Shown here: in pieces, positions 50,973 through 61,718 of the stretch
How the letters are laid out: each line of letters starts with the position of its first letter
Position numbering within the stretch: the stretch's first letter is position 1
From: Trichomonas vaginalis G3
Lineage: Eukaryota > Parabasalia > Trichomonadida > Trichomonadidae
Assembly (NCBI RefSeq): GCF_026262505.1
Contig: NC_067206.1
Span: 7,530,879-7,594,878, forward strand
Length of the DNA stretch: 64,000 bases
Reading direction: 5' to 3'
Position numbers and translations under genes: made by a program
The notes under the pieces: generated by a model
What the model was told of the DNA's origin: nothing
The model's input: the letters and a program-made list of their open reading frames with translations, nothing else
The model's database searches: none

Positions 50973-51395
50973 TCAAATATATAGTTTTTTTTTTCTGAAA
51001 GCTAAGATTCATGCATAGACATTACCTTCAATATTATCTGCTGATCAAAAATATGATGCTTTTTCAATTCTAAAATTATGAATTTGAAAAGCTTATTATA
51101 AAACTTTATAAACTCGAAAAGTGGAGATAGTACTGTTTATGGTTTAAGTTTACGCCTTCAATGCGATTTCCAAGGTCATTCTGAAACTTGTGTATTGAAT
51201 AAATTTCAAAATTTACTGAATATAGATACCAATGCATTTCAATTTATAATTTATTATATAAAATATGCAAGATATTCAGCAATACATAAAGTTAATCGTG
51301 CTTATTGGAGAAAATACATTTAATTTGAAAGCAAAGAATTATTAGATAATATTAGATAATTTATTCATATACAAACAAAAAAATATTAATATGTT
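50973..51395. other. Spacer with a short unassigned frame
   Basis: A start-less frame at about 51115-51322 (+) reads DSTVYGLSLRLQCDFQGHSE and ends NRAYWRKYI; no family recognised. It may be more remnant sequence. Confidence 0.3.
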
Positions 51396-53915
51396 TTATT
51401 GTGTGTTTGTTATTGAAAGTAAGAAGTTTTTGATGTGTTTCTTTTTTGTTTTAGAAGATGTTGCTCCCAAATATCGGTTTCGCATTGATGATAAATCTGC
51501 TTCATTAACACCATTAAGTTGTAATAAATCTGAAAAGTCAATATTTTTATCTTCAATCAGATCAAAGATTGCTGATGTCAAACTATCGGTTTCTTTGTTA
51601 CCTTTTCGTGTGATCAATTTAGACCAAAAATGTGTGAAAAAGACAAATCCTCGTTTCTTAATTGATGAAATGATTGATTCATAAATTCGTGAATTACAAT
51701 TATCAATCATTGCATTAAATACTTCAAATGCACTTTCATCTGAAACAAATGATGATAATCGACAAATAATTAATGAAACTTGATTAATAACATTAATTAA
51801 ATCTGTTTCTGAATTTTCAATCAATTTGAACAAATGAATAATCAAGTTATTGCAGAATTCACTTGTTGAATTTGGATCATATTGAAAAGATGTTTCAATA
51901 ACTTTAAGAACTGTTTCATTAAGCCACAATTCTGTTGCTGAAGAAAGTTCTGTTGGAGCTGTTAATTTCGGAAGAACTTCAACAGAGAGCTCAGGTACGA
52001 ACTCGAGCATGTGAATGAGAGCTCTGTTGACATGGTGGAATGCTCGAGCAATGAATGTGTTGTTGTCGTTCATCAAAACAATCATTGATAAATGATTCAA
52101 GAGAATTTCGAAAATTTGTGTATAAAATGATTCTGTTAAACAATCAGAAGGAACATAAGAAAGGAACTCGAGGACTCTTCCGATCTTGTAGTTGATATCA
52201 TTCAATAGATTGTTACTGTCAACATCATTCATCATTTGGATTGCAAATGGAATCGATTCACCAAGAAAATCAAAATTTGTGATAACAGAAATTTTTGCTA
52301 AAATAACTCTCGTTACCCAAAAATATTTCGCTGTTGTTGGAGTATTCTGCATTTGCTCGATTGGAAACTCGATGACAGACATGAATGCTGTAGAAAAGTC
52401 AAGAAGAAAAACAGTAACAGGATCATATGATTTAGAATTTTGTTCAAAACAATTTTGTAATGTAAAATTAAAAATTTCTGTCGCTTGTTGAGAATTCAGA
52501 TCCAAATAAGGACATATCTTAGATAACAGTTTGTAGGCATACTCATGCACATTCTGTGGGATCTTACTCATATTAGTGAAAATGAATTCAAAGACATTTG
52601 AAAGAGAATTTCTCACAACTTCGATATTTTCTTCATTCGGTTCGACAATTACATTAAAAAGAAGTCTGATGAGGCCATAGATACTCGAAGGATCTTTTGT
52701 AAGTATAAGTTGACTGATTTCCTGGCAGAGAACGGTTGAATCGAAAATTTCTGAAATCGAAGATATCAATTGATAAAATGATGATTTTAGATCATTAATC
52801 TCTGTCTCGTAGTCATATTTATTGAGATAAAGAGACTTCAGATCAATTGTGATAGCTGTTGAACAGATATCAACAATTTTTAATCTTTCTTCTAATAATG
52901 CGTTGAAAAAATCTTCTGTTTTAAACTCTGGAGACCTGAGAGACTTTGTAAGTTCTTTAACAATGTTGTGCATTGCTGTGGGAGATGTTGTTGAGAATAA
53001 GAACGTAATAAAATCAAACATCGAATTTAATTTTGAAATTTCTATTTTTGGAAGAGCTAAAAAGAATAATTGTATTCTATTACAGAATGCACTAACATAT
53101 TGATCAATTTCTTCTATGCCTTCGACGTCTTCTGTCGCAAATAAAATTTGATAATATTCTGGGATAACAGAAAGGGCTGAATCGGCAATAGAATTTGCAC
53201 TGTATGGACATGGTTGGCCTGAGGATAGTGTTGACATGAAAATTGATATGAGACCTGGTAATGAATCAGGAATCCAAACTAATTCTGCGAATCTTGAGTA
53301 TATTTCTTCAACTCGTGGCATTGAAAGTAGTTTCGTTACAAAAGGTGATTCTAAATCATGTATCTTTCCTAGGATTTCGAATAGTTTTGAATCAAAATTT
53401 TCTGAAGTTAAAGGCAAAATAAACTTCTCGAATATTAAATCATGAGCATTGTTGTAGATATTCTTGAGGCAGTTAGTTCTTTGGTATGAATTTGGTACTG
53501 AGCCGAGCTCAATTAGAAAATTTAGAACAACTTCATTCCAAAAATTGTCATAAGACGAGAAATATTGGTTAAGAAGATCATCTGATGCGCAAAAAAGGAG
53601 GAATATTGATGTAGTATGACAAATTATTGAAGCGAAAGGATCGGATTCATCTGTATTTTGATAAAATGGAAAGCAATTTGTAATTAATTGTTGTAATTCT
53701 GGTGATATATCTTTCCAATATTGCATTAGTATCACTTTGAGAGAATTATATCCAAAATTTCGAAATTGAAAATCTAATTCTGGAGAAACTAACTGGCAAA
53801 ACTCTTGAAAATCAAAACCAGTCGGAGTTTGAAAGTCTTTACATACTAAAAATGCCTGATTATATTCTGATGGATCTTGAGAATACAATGATAAGATAGC
53901 ATCTCTTAGATTCAT
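51396..53915 (-). CDS. Exportin-like karyopherin (importin-beta superfamily)
   Basis: 839 residues from the ATG at 53915 (MNLRDAILSLYSQDPSEYNQ), right after an Inr-like element; the TTG-led extension is excluded. The protein is all-helical HEAT-type. The N-terminal layout fits exportins: a first helix pair, then FQEFCQLVSPELDFQFRNFG, and YNSLKVILMQYWKDISPELQ in place of the CRIME-like 'FFALQALEHVI..W..' block. No membrane segment. Karyopherins such as exportin-T and exportin-5 carry tRNA or structured RNA, and others carry proteins, through nuclear pores. Which cargo applies cannot be told; the class is inferred from the N-terminal pattern and length. Confidence 0.55.
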   Translation of the reverse strand: MNLRDAILSLYSQDPSEYNQAFLVCKDFQTPTGFDFQEFCQLVSPELDFQFRNFGYNSLKVILMQYWKDISPELQQLITNCFPFYQNTDESDPFASIICHTTSIFLLFCASDDLLNQYFSSYDNFWNEVVLNFLIELGSVPNSYQRTNCLKNIYNNAHDLIFEKFILPLTSENFDSKLFEILGKIHDLESPFVTKLLSMPRVEEIYSRFAELVWIPDSLPGLISIFMSTLSSGQPCPYSANSIADSALSVIPEYYQILFATEDVEGIEEIDQYVSAFCNRIQLFFLALPKIEISKLNSMFDFITFLFSTTSPTAMHNIVKELTKSLRSPEFKTEDFFNALLEERLKIVDICSTAITIDLKSLYLNKYDYETEINDLKSSFYQLISSISEIFDSTVLCQEISQLILTKDPSSIYGLIRLLFNVIVEPNEENIEVVRNSLSNVFEFIFTNMSKIPQNVHEYAYKLLSKICPYLDLNSQQATEIFNFTLQNCFEQNSKSYDPVTVFLLDFSTAFMSVIEFPIEQMQNTPTTAKYFWVTRVILAKISVITNFDFLGESIPFAIQMMNDVDSNNLLNDINYKIGRVLEFLSYVPSDCLTESFYTQIFEILLNHLSMIVLMNDNNTFIARAFHHVNRALIHMLEFVPELSVEVLPKLTAPTELSSATELWLNETVLKVIETSFQYDPNSTSEFCNNLIIHLFKLIENSETDLINVINQVSLIICRLSSFVSDESAFEVFNAMIDNCNSRIYESIISSIKKRGFVFFTHFWSKLITRKGNKETDSLTSAIFDLIEDKNIDFSDLLQLNGVNEADLSSMRNRYLGATSSKTKKKHIKNFLLSITNTQ

Positions 53916-53927
53916 CAAAAATAATGA
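53916..53927 (-). promoter_or_regulatory. Inr-like promoter abutting ATG
   Basis: On the minus strand TTGTCATTATTTTTG ends at the ATG at 53915; TCATTA fits the Initiator. Confidence 0.6.
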
Positions 53928-54157
53928 CAAAACACAATAAAATACATAATAAATATTGCCCAGACTTACAACTTATTTGCAAGTTGGCCTTTGATTTCTT
54001 AAGTTTGAAAACAAGTTATACATTGATATGTTCTCACTTTGTACTTGATATGAATTCTTTTATTGTGCTTTGATATTATTAGAAATATAGTCAAGAACAC
54101 ATCTAGTTAAAAATATGATGTAAAAATTAATTCTCATTATATGTATTCTTTGTAGCT

Positions 54158-54298
54158 ATGTGTTCTGTATAATACTCTTCATATATCCCTATTTCTTATA
54201 GAAATAGTGAAACTCTTATTAGAGAATCACCAATTCCCAATGAATGTACTCACGAATTCTATATCGATTTTACTGCTTCCTCAAATAATCGAGGGTAA
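54158..54298 (+). pseudogene. Short remnant, possibly the N-terminal part of a beta-helix surface gene
   Basis: An ATG at 54158 is followed after four codons by TAA. The same frame then reads YIPISYRNSETLIRESPIP, NECTHEFYIDFTASSNNRG and TAA. The style resembles the region ahead of the beta-helix in trichomonad surface proteins, but the assignment is tentative because it does not overlap the other relics here. Confidence 0.35.
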
Positions 54299-54405
54299 GT
54301 GATTCTGTGAGACGATGACAGAAAGTGGTAAGTGTGCATTTAAAAAATAAAATAAAATAGAAATATAGATGTGCAAGTAAAACATAATATAAACATAATC
54401 TTTAA

Positions 54406-57400
54406 TTACTTTTTGAACAAAATAGATCTTTCAAGTGTTTTGTAATAAACACCAAGAGAATATCCAAAATCGAAATTAGCGCTAGATGAATAACCATCAG
54501 AGTTATTTGGAGATGAGAAACCATCATAGCTACTTAGAGATGAAAAGCCATCAAAATATATTTCTTTTGATCCTTGGTCAATAGAAATCAATCTAATTCC
54601 TGTTGGGCGAGTTTTTGAATTAAATTCGACATAATATTTTCCATTCATCAATATCCGTTTGAACAATACGTGATTCTCATCAATAAGTTCTCCTATATAC
54701 GCAGCCCTATCATCAATAGCGAGTATTGATTTGTTATTTCTGAAAAACAATTCAATTTTTGTCATATTTGGCAAAGAAATTCCAATTTCTCTCAAAATTA
54801 TGTAATTTGAGATGAATTTTTGATTAATTATGTGACTTACAAAGTGGCATGATTTCATCTCGAAATCATTGTATTTCTCTGAGCACTCATCGAATTTTTT
54901 ATCACCAATAGACAGCTTAAACAATTCTGAAAACAACCTTGATTTTTTGTTAAATATATTATCAACTTCAACATAAATATTCACAGCATCTTTTTTGAAT
55001 TCAATAATATGTTTCAAGATTAATTCTGCAGTAGAGAAATGGCAGTCCTGGTATTTCATCCAATGATCAAACAAAGGTGTTACATCCATACAGAACTTCA
55101 TATTATCACTAAACACTTTTATCATTGAAATTTCGCAATTAATTATACAACGATATTGAGTTAATCTATAACAAGCTTTTTGACCAATTTGTTCTCTTTT
55201 TCCTTCAATTATATTTTTAATGATATCTAAACCAGCTTTCTCTGTTTTCATGTATCCTATCCTAGGTGTTATGTACTTTCTCAATGACTCTGTTTCTTTA
55301 ATGAATCTCATAATTTTTTTCATGTTCCTTCCAGAAGAAATTTGATAAAATTCATTACTATATTCAACTGTTGAATTTGCAAAATATTTTTCATTTGTTT
55401 TCTTTTTCTTACTTAAATATTCGATGTAAGAAAGACATTTAATGAGTTCATCTTGGTCAGGACCTTTTCTAAGCATGAAACATATCAAATTCTTCGAAAT
55501 CTTTGAGAAATCTTCTTTTAACCAATATCTAAAATTGTCATAAGTTATTGGTTCAAAATAATAATTGTTGTCTTCAACATATATCGTGTAATTCGATGAT
55601 TTCTTGCCTTCATTGTATTCATAAACAGGATGATCAAACTTTAACTTATCAGAAACAGAAAGAGAACCATGTTCAAACAAAAAATTGCAGCATTTAGTGA
55701 ATCCTCTTTCCAAAACAATATCTATTGGATATTTTTCATCATGGGAAACTGTAAACTTTGCATTATATTCTTCAAAAAGCTTTAAACACTTTAATAATTC
55801 TGTATCTGACTCTATTTTCTCGACATAATAGAATATCAAGTATTTTCCATTGATTTTTGTATCAGGAACTCCATATTGTTTAAGAAACTGCTGAAGATTG
55901 TCATAATTATATTCTTTTAACAAAAGAAAATTAATATTTAAAAATTTTGTATTGTAATATTTGAAAAATAAGTCAATTGCTGTCTTTTTATCATTGTTTT
56001 GTTCATACAACAAGTTGTTTCCATCTGTTTTCTCTGCTATAAAATCTTTTATCAAATCAAAGATAGTTTGGTTCTTAATATAAGTATCATATGATGAAGC
56101 AATGACATGGAAAATGTTATCATTGTTTGATGTCCTTAATTCAGTTGAATTTTCTAATTGAAGAAAATAACTAACAATGAAAAAGTTTCTACGTTCGAAA
56201 GCCCATTTCAATATATCAAGTTTGTTGATGTTTTGATTCTTTTCAATGAATTTTTCCAAAACAGTTTTAACTTTCAACAAATCTATTAATTCCTGGAATT
56301 TCGCGCTGTCCAAATGAATTTTATTTAGTATTTCATCAATGGCATCAATATTTCCTAACTCTATTGCCAATTTAATGTCTTCATAAACATTAAAATCAGT
56401 ATTTTGTATAAAATAAGATATTTTTCCAGATTTTGCGGCAATTGCGTAATACAAAAGATCATTACCATGTAAATCTCTTACATTTAAATCAGCACCAACT
56501 TTTATAAAAACATCAATTGCATCATCCATTTTTTCGTTTTGGAAACAACTGAAAATTGGTGGATTTTCATCGTAAACACAATTTTTCTTGTCCAAAATCT
56601 TTTCTAAGCAAATTACACTCAAAGATGCGGCTTTGTGAATAATCGTTTCATTACTTATGAGAAAATCTTTGTATTCTTTGTTATCTGAGTTAGTAATCGA
56701 GTTTGCAACACCACGAATGTGTAAACTGTTCAAAAAAAGATATAATTCAGCTAATTTCGGACATTCCGTTTTTAGGAACTGTAGAGTTGAATTATCACTG
56801 TTCATGTATATTCCTGCGAATTTGGCGTTGATTCGGTCAGTCAAACCTGATTTATTTATAAATTTTAAATCAATAATTTGTTTTTCGAGATCTTCTGGGA
56901 AAAGAGATAAAAGGAAAGGTGCAAGTATGCAGACATTAGTAAAAAGATGGAAAAGATTGTTGTATGTCGTCCTTTGGATCAATAAATTGCATTCTGTTTC
57001 AAATTGTGTGAATAGGAACGGAATCATTTTGTACTTTTTGCTTAGAATGCAGTAACGTAGTAAATCGTATATATTTGACTTGATTTCTTTGGATAATTTG
57101 TTGATTATGAATTGAAAATTTTCAAATGATGAACTATTCACTAGTAATTGAAGAGGCGTGATATTCTCTTTGTTCTTGAGGAGATAATTGCATCCATTCT
57201 CTACTAATTTTATGAAAAATTCTGGATTTTTTGATGCAAAGTGTAAGGGATTGTTTCCATCAATATCTGCGTGATTTGTGGACATAAAATGAGATATTAA
57301 TAACGATGTGTGCTTAAATATTGTATTATTCGCGAAGTAATGTAAAATTGTTTGATTTTTCTCATTTTTAATGTCATCCAAGCTGTAATATTTCAGAACA

Positions 57401-57477
57401 TAAGGTGCTATTTGTTTCTTTATTTCCCTCTTGATTGGATTGTTAAAAATTGTAACTAATTGGTCAAATTCATTCAT
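54406..57477 (-). CDS. Ankyrin-repeat protein with a novel C-terminal half
   Basis: A 1023-residue protein from the ATG at 57477. The N-terminal 600 residues contain degenerate ankyrin repeats: QTILHYFANNTIFKHTSL, GNNPLHFASKNPEFFIKLVE, ITPLQLLVNSSSFENF, GNDLLYYAIAAKSGKIS and DNIFHVIASSYDTY. After about residue 650 no ankyrin pattern remains. That half is helical and K/Y/F-rich, ends in a beta-like segment (YVEFNSKTRPTGIRLIS) and has a short repeat around DGFSSxxxxDGFSS (about 985-1010). No kinase or other enzyme motif is visible. Members of this expanded class are mostly uncharacterised. Confidence 0.75.
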   Translation of the reverse strand: MNEFDQLVTIFNNPIKREIKKQIAPYVLKYYSLDDIKNEKNQTILHYFANNTIFKHTSLLISHFMSTNHADIDGNNPLHFASKNPEFFIKLVENGCNYLLKNKENITPLQLLVNSSSFENFQFIINKLSKEIKSNIYDLLRYCILSKKYKMIPFLFTQFETECNLLIQRTTYNNLFHLFTNVCILAPFLLSLFPEDLEKQIIDLKFINKSGLTDRINAKFAGIYMNSDNSTLQFLKTECPKLAELYLFLNSLHIRGVANSITNSDNKEYKDFLISNETIIHKAASLSVICLEKILDKKNCVYDENPPIFSCFQNEKMDDAIDVFIKVGADLNVRDLHGNDLLYYAIAAKSGKISYFIQNTDFNVYEDIKLAIELGNIDAIDEILNKIHLDSAKFQELIDLLKVKTVLEKFIEKNQNINKLDILKWAFERRNFFIVSYFLQLENSTELRTSNNDNIFHVIASSYDTYIKNQTIFDLIKDFIAEKTDGNNLLYEQNNDKKTAIDLFFKYYNTKFLNINFLLLKEYNYDNLQQFLKQYGVPDTKINGKYLIFYYVEKIESDTELLKCLKLFEEYNAKFTVSHDEKYPIDIVLERGFTKCCNFLFEHGSLSVSDKLKFDHPVYEYNEGKKSSNYTIYVEDNNYYFEPITYDNFRYWLKEDFSKISKNLICFMLRKGPDQDELIKCLSYIEYLSKKKKTNEKYFANSTVEYSNEFYQISSGRNMKKIMRFIKETESLRKYITPRIGYMKTEKAGLDIIKNIIEGKREQIGQKACYRLTQYRCIINCEISMIKVFSDNMKFCMDVTPLFDHWMKYQDCHFSTAELILKHIIEFKKDAVNIYVEVDNIFNKKSRLFSELFKLSIGDKKFDECSEKYNDFEMKSCHFVSHIINQKFISNYIILREIGISLPNMTKIELFFRNNKSILAIDDRAAYIGELIDENHVLFKRILMNGKYYVEFNSKTRPTGIRLISIDQGSKEIYFDGFSSLSSYDGFSSPNNSDGYSSSANFDFGYSLGVYYKTLERSILFKK

Positions 57478-57601
57478 TTAAAAAGTGGAAATAATAATGG
57501 AAATTTTGAAGTCAGAATTTGGCAATTTTAACATAATGCAGCGCTTTAATAACTATTCAAAGAAACAAAATGATTGGTTAAATAATTTAAGAAAAAGGCT
57601 T

Positions 57602-57673
57602 TGATTGGTCCAATAAAAAAATAAATAAATTTTCCAATGATTGGTCCAATAAAAAAATAAATAAATTTTCCAA
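57602..57673. repeat. Perfect 36-bp tandem duplication
   Basis: Two identical 36-bp units beginning TGATTGGTCCAATAAAAA and ending TTTTCCAA. A partial third start (TGATTGGTTAAATAA) lies just upstream near 57571. It is a recent slippage-type duplication. Confidence 0.9.
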
Positions 57674-57794
57674 TGATCATGAATATAATCATCAAAATAT
57701 CTTTGCATATGGACTTTAAAGTTGAATCTCTTTAGTTCCATGCCTAAAAAATTTTTAGTTGGAAAAAAAATTATGGAATGAAGAAAAAAAGAAA

Positions 57795-57868
57795 AGCCAG
57801 TGGCGGGACTCAAACCCGCAACCCCAAGATTAAGAGTCTTATGCTTTATCCGGTTGAGCTACAAAGGC
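57795..57868 (-). tRNA. tRNA-Lys (anticodon CTT)
   Basis: On the minus strand, the cloverleaf is: acceptor GCCTTTG, TA, D arm GCTC...AAGC, anticodon arm TAAGA-CTCTTAA-TCTTG (anticodon CTT, U33 present), variable GGGTT, T arm GCGGG-TTTGAGT-CCCGC, and 3' acceptor CACTGGC, followed at once by a TTTT pol III terminator. A box TAGCTCAACCGG and B box GGTTTGAGTCC are good. The core matches eukaryotic tRNA-Lys (GACTCTTAATCT). Acceptor pairs 4-69 (T-T) and 5-68 (T-C) do not pair. Confidence 0.9.
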
Positions 57869-58019
57869 TTCACATTTTATTGATTTATTTATTAGTATGG
57901 AATGTTAATTACCTTAATTTGAATATGCAATTCAAAATTTCCTTTCAATTTTGAATAGTCATTCAAAAAAATGTTAAAGAAATATTTTACTCTCAAATAC
58001 AGTATTGTAATATATAAAA

Positions 58020-60498
58020 TTATGCCTTCCAAGAAAGTACGTTTTCACCGTTTCCTCTAACGAAAGCAAAACATGGTGGGATATTGGAAATAAGTTTCAG
58101 AATATTGACATAAATTGAAGGATTCATATCATCTGTAGGGATGAACAAAGTAGAGATAACTAGTGCAGCACTGGAAGAATACTCTCTAATCATGTCAGCG
58201 AACAATAAGAACCTAGTAAATGTTTGATCATAAGCACTTCTATGTGTCAAATTCTCCCAAGCTGCTGTTACGAAAGCAGATGGTCTTTGTTTTCTCTCAG
58301 CGAGTTCCATTCCAACAACTTCTGCTTCTATTCTGAATTTCTCACAAAGTTTTCTTGTTCTGTGTTCAGAATCTTGAATCGTATCACCATTTCCTGTGTA
58401 AGCAACTGTGATAATTCTTATCTTCTACTTAAGTGTCTTTGCCATGATATATCCTGTCAAAACAGTCAAGCCTCCTTCATCGGAGAGCCAGTATATATCG
58501 ATGTAATCACTCGACAAATTGATTTCATTTGGTCTTGTTGCTAATATCAAACCATACTTAGCCTGCAAAATTTCCATTGTCATTTCATGGATATCTGCTT
58601 CAGAACGTCCATCTAAATCCATAAATACTGTGTTTGGACGGAATGCTCCAACGCCAGCTGTGAGCATTTGTCTAACCAAAGCTTCTCTTGGTGAAGTAGC
58701 CATGATTGTTTCATAAAATACATTATGAGAATTTGCATAATATTTCTGCAAATTGTTTCTATGTTCAATAGCAACATTGAGTCCATGTGATTCATTAATC
58801 ATTTGAGAAACGATGCAGAAACCTTCGCCACCGATAACTTTGTCAATGAAAGGTAATGATGTCTCTTCAAATTTCTCGTTTTCATCAACAATTGTGAGTA
58901 AATTGATTCTGAACAACTTTGGATTCAAGGAAATTCTTTGTGTTGACATTGCATGTCTGTATGCCTTGTAAAACGCTTGTGCTTGGAGTAATGATCCCCA
59001 GTTCTTATCTGATCCTTTCCATCTTGAAATTGCGTACAAAATGACGAAAATAATCCAGTTGATTATTGTTGCTTTCCATGAAATCATGAAGCAGATCAAC
59101 AATGTTATGGCTGAGCCTAAGAGACTGAGGTAAGGAGACCAATACTTGGCCTTTGGACGCCATCCTGGAATGTGAGATTTCGAAATTGTCCAAACACAAT
59201 AATTAAAAGCAACAGACAGAGTTAAGAAGAAGATAGTATTGATATTGGAAGCAAAATCAAGATCTGCAATTGCAACAAAGATTGCTGTAATTGAAAGTGG
59301 AATCCAATAATTATAATACCATCTTATTTTAGGAATAAGTCCATCGCTTGCCATGTCTGTAAGAAGATCGATGAATACTGAATACAATAATTGTGGCAAA
59401 TCCAATCCATTTATTAATGCCAAATGACATGATAGGACTGATGATGTTGTCTTGTAGGAACTGTCGATCGCCGCAAAGACCTAACATAATAATTGTTACG
59501 TGCCAAATTAATAATGATATTGAAAATGCAATGATTAAACCTCTTGGAATCATTTTCGCAGGTCTCTTTAGTGATCCAGCGTATGAGAAGCATCCAGTTA
59601 ATGATGTAAAACCAGGAGATACAGTGTAAATATAACTGAAGAATTTCTGAACAGTCATTTCTGGTGCAATTGCATTTGACTTGAATGTATCGACGTTTGG
59701 TGTCATAAATCCCATAGTTGAATGTTTCTTTCTTGCAAAACATCCAATGAAAAATGAGAGTAGGCCGATTGTATGGAATGTTGCAGTAATTCTCAAGGAG
59801 TATGTCCATTTTGTAGAAAGCGGAATCGAAATGAACATGAATGCAAACGCAAGAAGGCGAACATCGTTCATATAACTTCCTGTGAAGTATTTTGGATCGT
59901 ACATTGATACGATTGTTTCTGCAAAACCAACAACAACTGCTGCTGCACTCAAGCACGTAGAAATATCGAGGAAAATGTTTAAGCATCTGCCGAGTTCAGG
60001 ACCGATTGATCTTGAAATAACAAAATATACGCCACCTCTATCCATTTCACCATTTGTTCCTAAAGCACATAATGATGTAATGATGATTATGGAAATAATC
60101 GCCGAAACCCAAATAATAAGTAAAGAATAAACTACGCCGCAATCACCAACAAGTTTTCCTGCACGAACCCAATATGTCATCGAAATAAGGTTTACTATAA
60201 CTGGAAGGAATACACCTGCAAATGTACCAAAATTCTTTTTGGTTTTATCGACAGGCGGGGCTTTGGTGTATTTTGCGTTTTTGGCTTTTTCTCTTAATTC
60301 TCGAATATCTGGACGTGTGCTTGTTTCTCTGTAAAACACTGTTGACGGTCCAATATTATTTGGATCCAAAAAAGTTTCGGGAGGATTAGTTGTTTGTGTA
60401 CTATTACTCTCTCCAGAAGATTCTGTAGTTCCACTGCCATATGAATCTTCGGAACTTTCAGATTCTAATATATTAGCTTCATAATCAACCTCTTCCAT
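58020..60498 (-). pseudogene. SLC12-type cation-chloride cotransporter gene with a 7-bp duplication frameshift and an in-frame TAG
   Basis: From ATG 60498: an acidic/S/T-rich cytosolic N-terminus, then about 11 membrane spans. MTYWVRAGKLVGDCGVVYSL, ALGTNGEMDRGGVYFVISRS and GPELGRCLNIF match the SLC12 signature (GGxYFxISRxLGPEFG). Near 59370 the sequence GTATTCA is doubled, shifting the frame; the second frame continues IDLLTDMASDGLIPK, further spans, GWRPKAKYWSPYLSLLGS and a cytosolic domain to MAKTLK. TAG (58425-58427) follows, and the same frame continues KIRIITVAYTGNGDT to 58020. In all about 820 codons with two breaks. The family moves K+/Na+ with Cl-. It is either a young pseudogene or has assembly errors. 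Confidence 0.82.
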
Positions 60499-61718
60499 AA
60501 TTTTTTACTTCAAAAAAATTTATAATCTTCTGAATTCCAAATGATTTTCTATCGCTTTTTTATTACATTATTTGTCTTGTGCGTTGTGATTACGTTATAC
60601 TTGTATTTCAAAATTAGATTTTGAATACTTTACGTCTTCACAAAAGATTATATTTTTATGATCATCAACTTAAATTTACAATGTACACCATAATTGCTTT
60701 TTATAGTAAACGACCATTCAAATATTCAAAAATAAATATTGCAGAGTTTTATACAACTATGTGAAATGAACATATTTATCTATCGTTAATTTTTCAAAAT
60801 TTTTTGAAAACGCAATAATTGAATTGACATTTTTTTCCGTGGTTTGTGATGTTACATTTAATGTGTATATTATAATGAACGCGATTTATTAATCAATTGA
60901 TTCTCCATTCAAATCTTTTGTTCAAAAAATCAAATAAAATAAGTAGAAACCCTGCATTAGGAATATTAAGGGCAACGTTTTCCAATAAAAAATTTGGCTT
61001 AGCATTATTGATCGGGAAAAATTCTTAATGATTAGGATGTTTGTGAATTAATTATATCATTAAAAGAGAGTTTATGATGAATGGACTAATCCTTATTGAT
61101 TTTTCTAAAATAAATATTTTTGAAATCATTTGTAAGCTATCCAAAAGTGTTTTACTTCATGGTTTCTTCCAATCCTAGGCCATGTTATATTGGATTTCGC
61201 ATGAGATCGGTTTCGATGTTTGTGAGTACGAACTTGTAATCATGTTGGCCCATGGGATAGAAATAGAATAATTTTTCTATGAAATCAAAAAAATCTATTA
61301 ATATTTGATGTATGTACGAGTATTGCATTTAAAAAAGCAATTCATATGGACAAAGTTATCTTTGATCTGATAACAATCATATTATTTATCGATCTCTGAG
61401 ATAAGCAATGCATAATTTATATGCTATAGTAACAAATGCTTATAAATTCATTTAAAAACAAAAAAGAAACGAGAAATCAAAAATTAAACTTGTTACCCGA
61501 GACAATGAGTAAGATACTTAGAAGTTCATCTCTATTGTGATGTTATTCTATGAATAAAACAATCTCATATGGAAAATTTAGAGAATTCTCAAATAACATC
61601 AAATAAAATAGAGAATTGTTGATAAATATTAAAAAGAAGTAATTTAATAAATTAACATAAAATGATAAAGTGCTGGTGAGATGTCAGGGCAGTTTTTGTA
61701 AATTCGCATAAATTTTGA
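60499..61718. other. Spacer between divergent genes, no gene supported
   Basis: 1.2 kb, A/T-rich. GGGCAACGTTTTCC near 60970 and CCTAGGCCATG near 61175 stand out as G/C-richer islands, but I find no RNA fold or coding frame. Confidence 0.45.

Larger units (their letters stand above)
57478..58019. other. Spacer holding a tandem repeat and tRNA-Lys
   Basis: 542 bp between two minus-strand genes; contains the 36-bp tandem repeat (57602-57673) and the tRNA (57795-57868). A frame at 57553-57813 overlaps both and is not a gene. Confidence 0.6.

Noticed and set aside
57553-57813. An 86-codon minus-strand frame.
   Set aside because: It spans the 36-bp tandem repeat and the tRNA 3' end; its repeated peptide comes from the DNA duplication.
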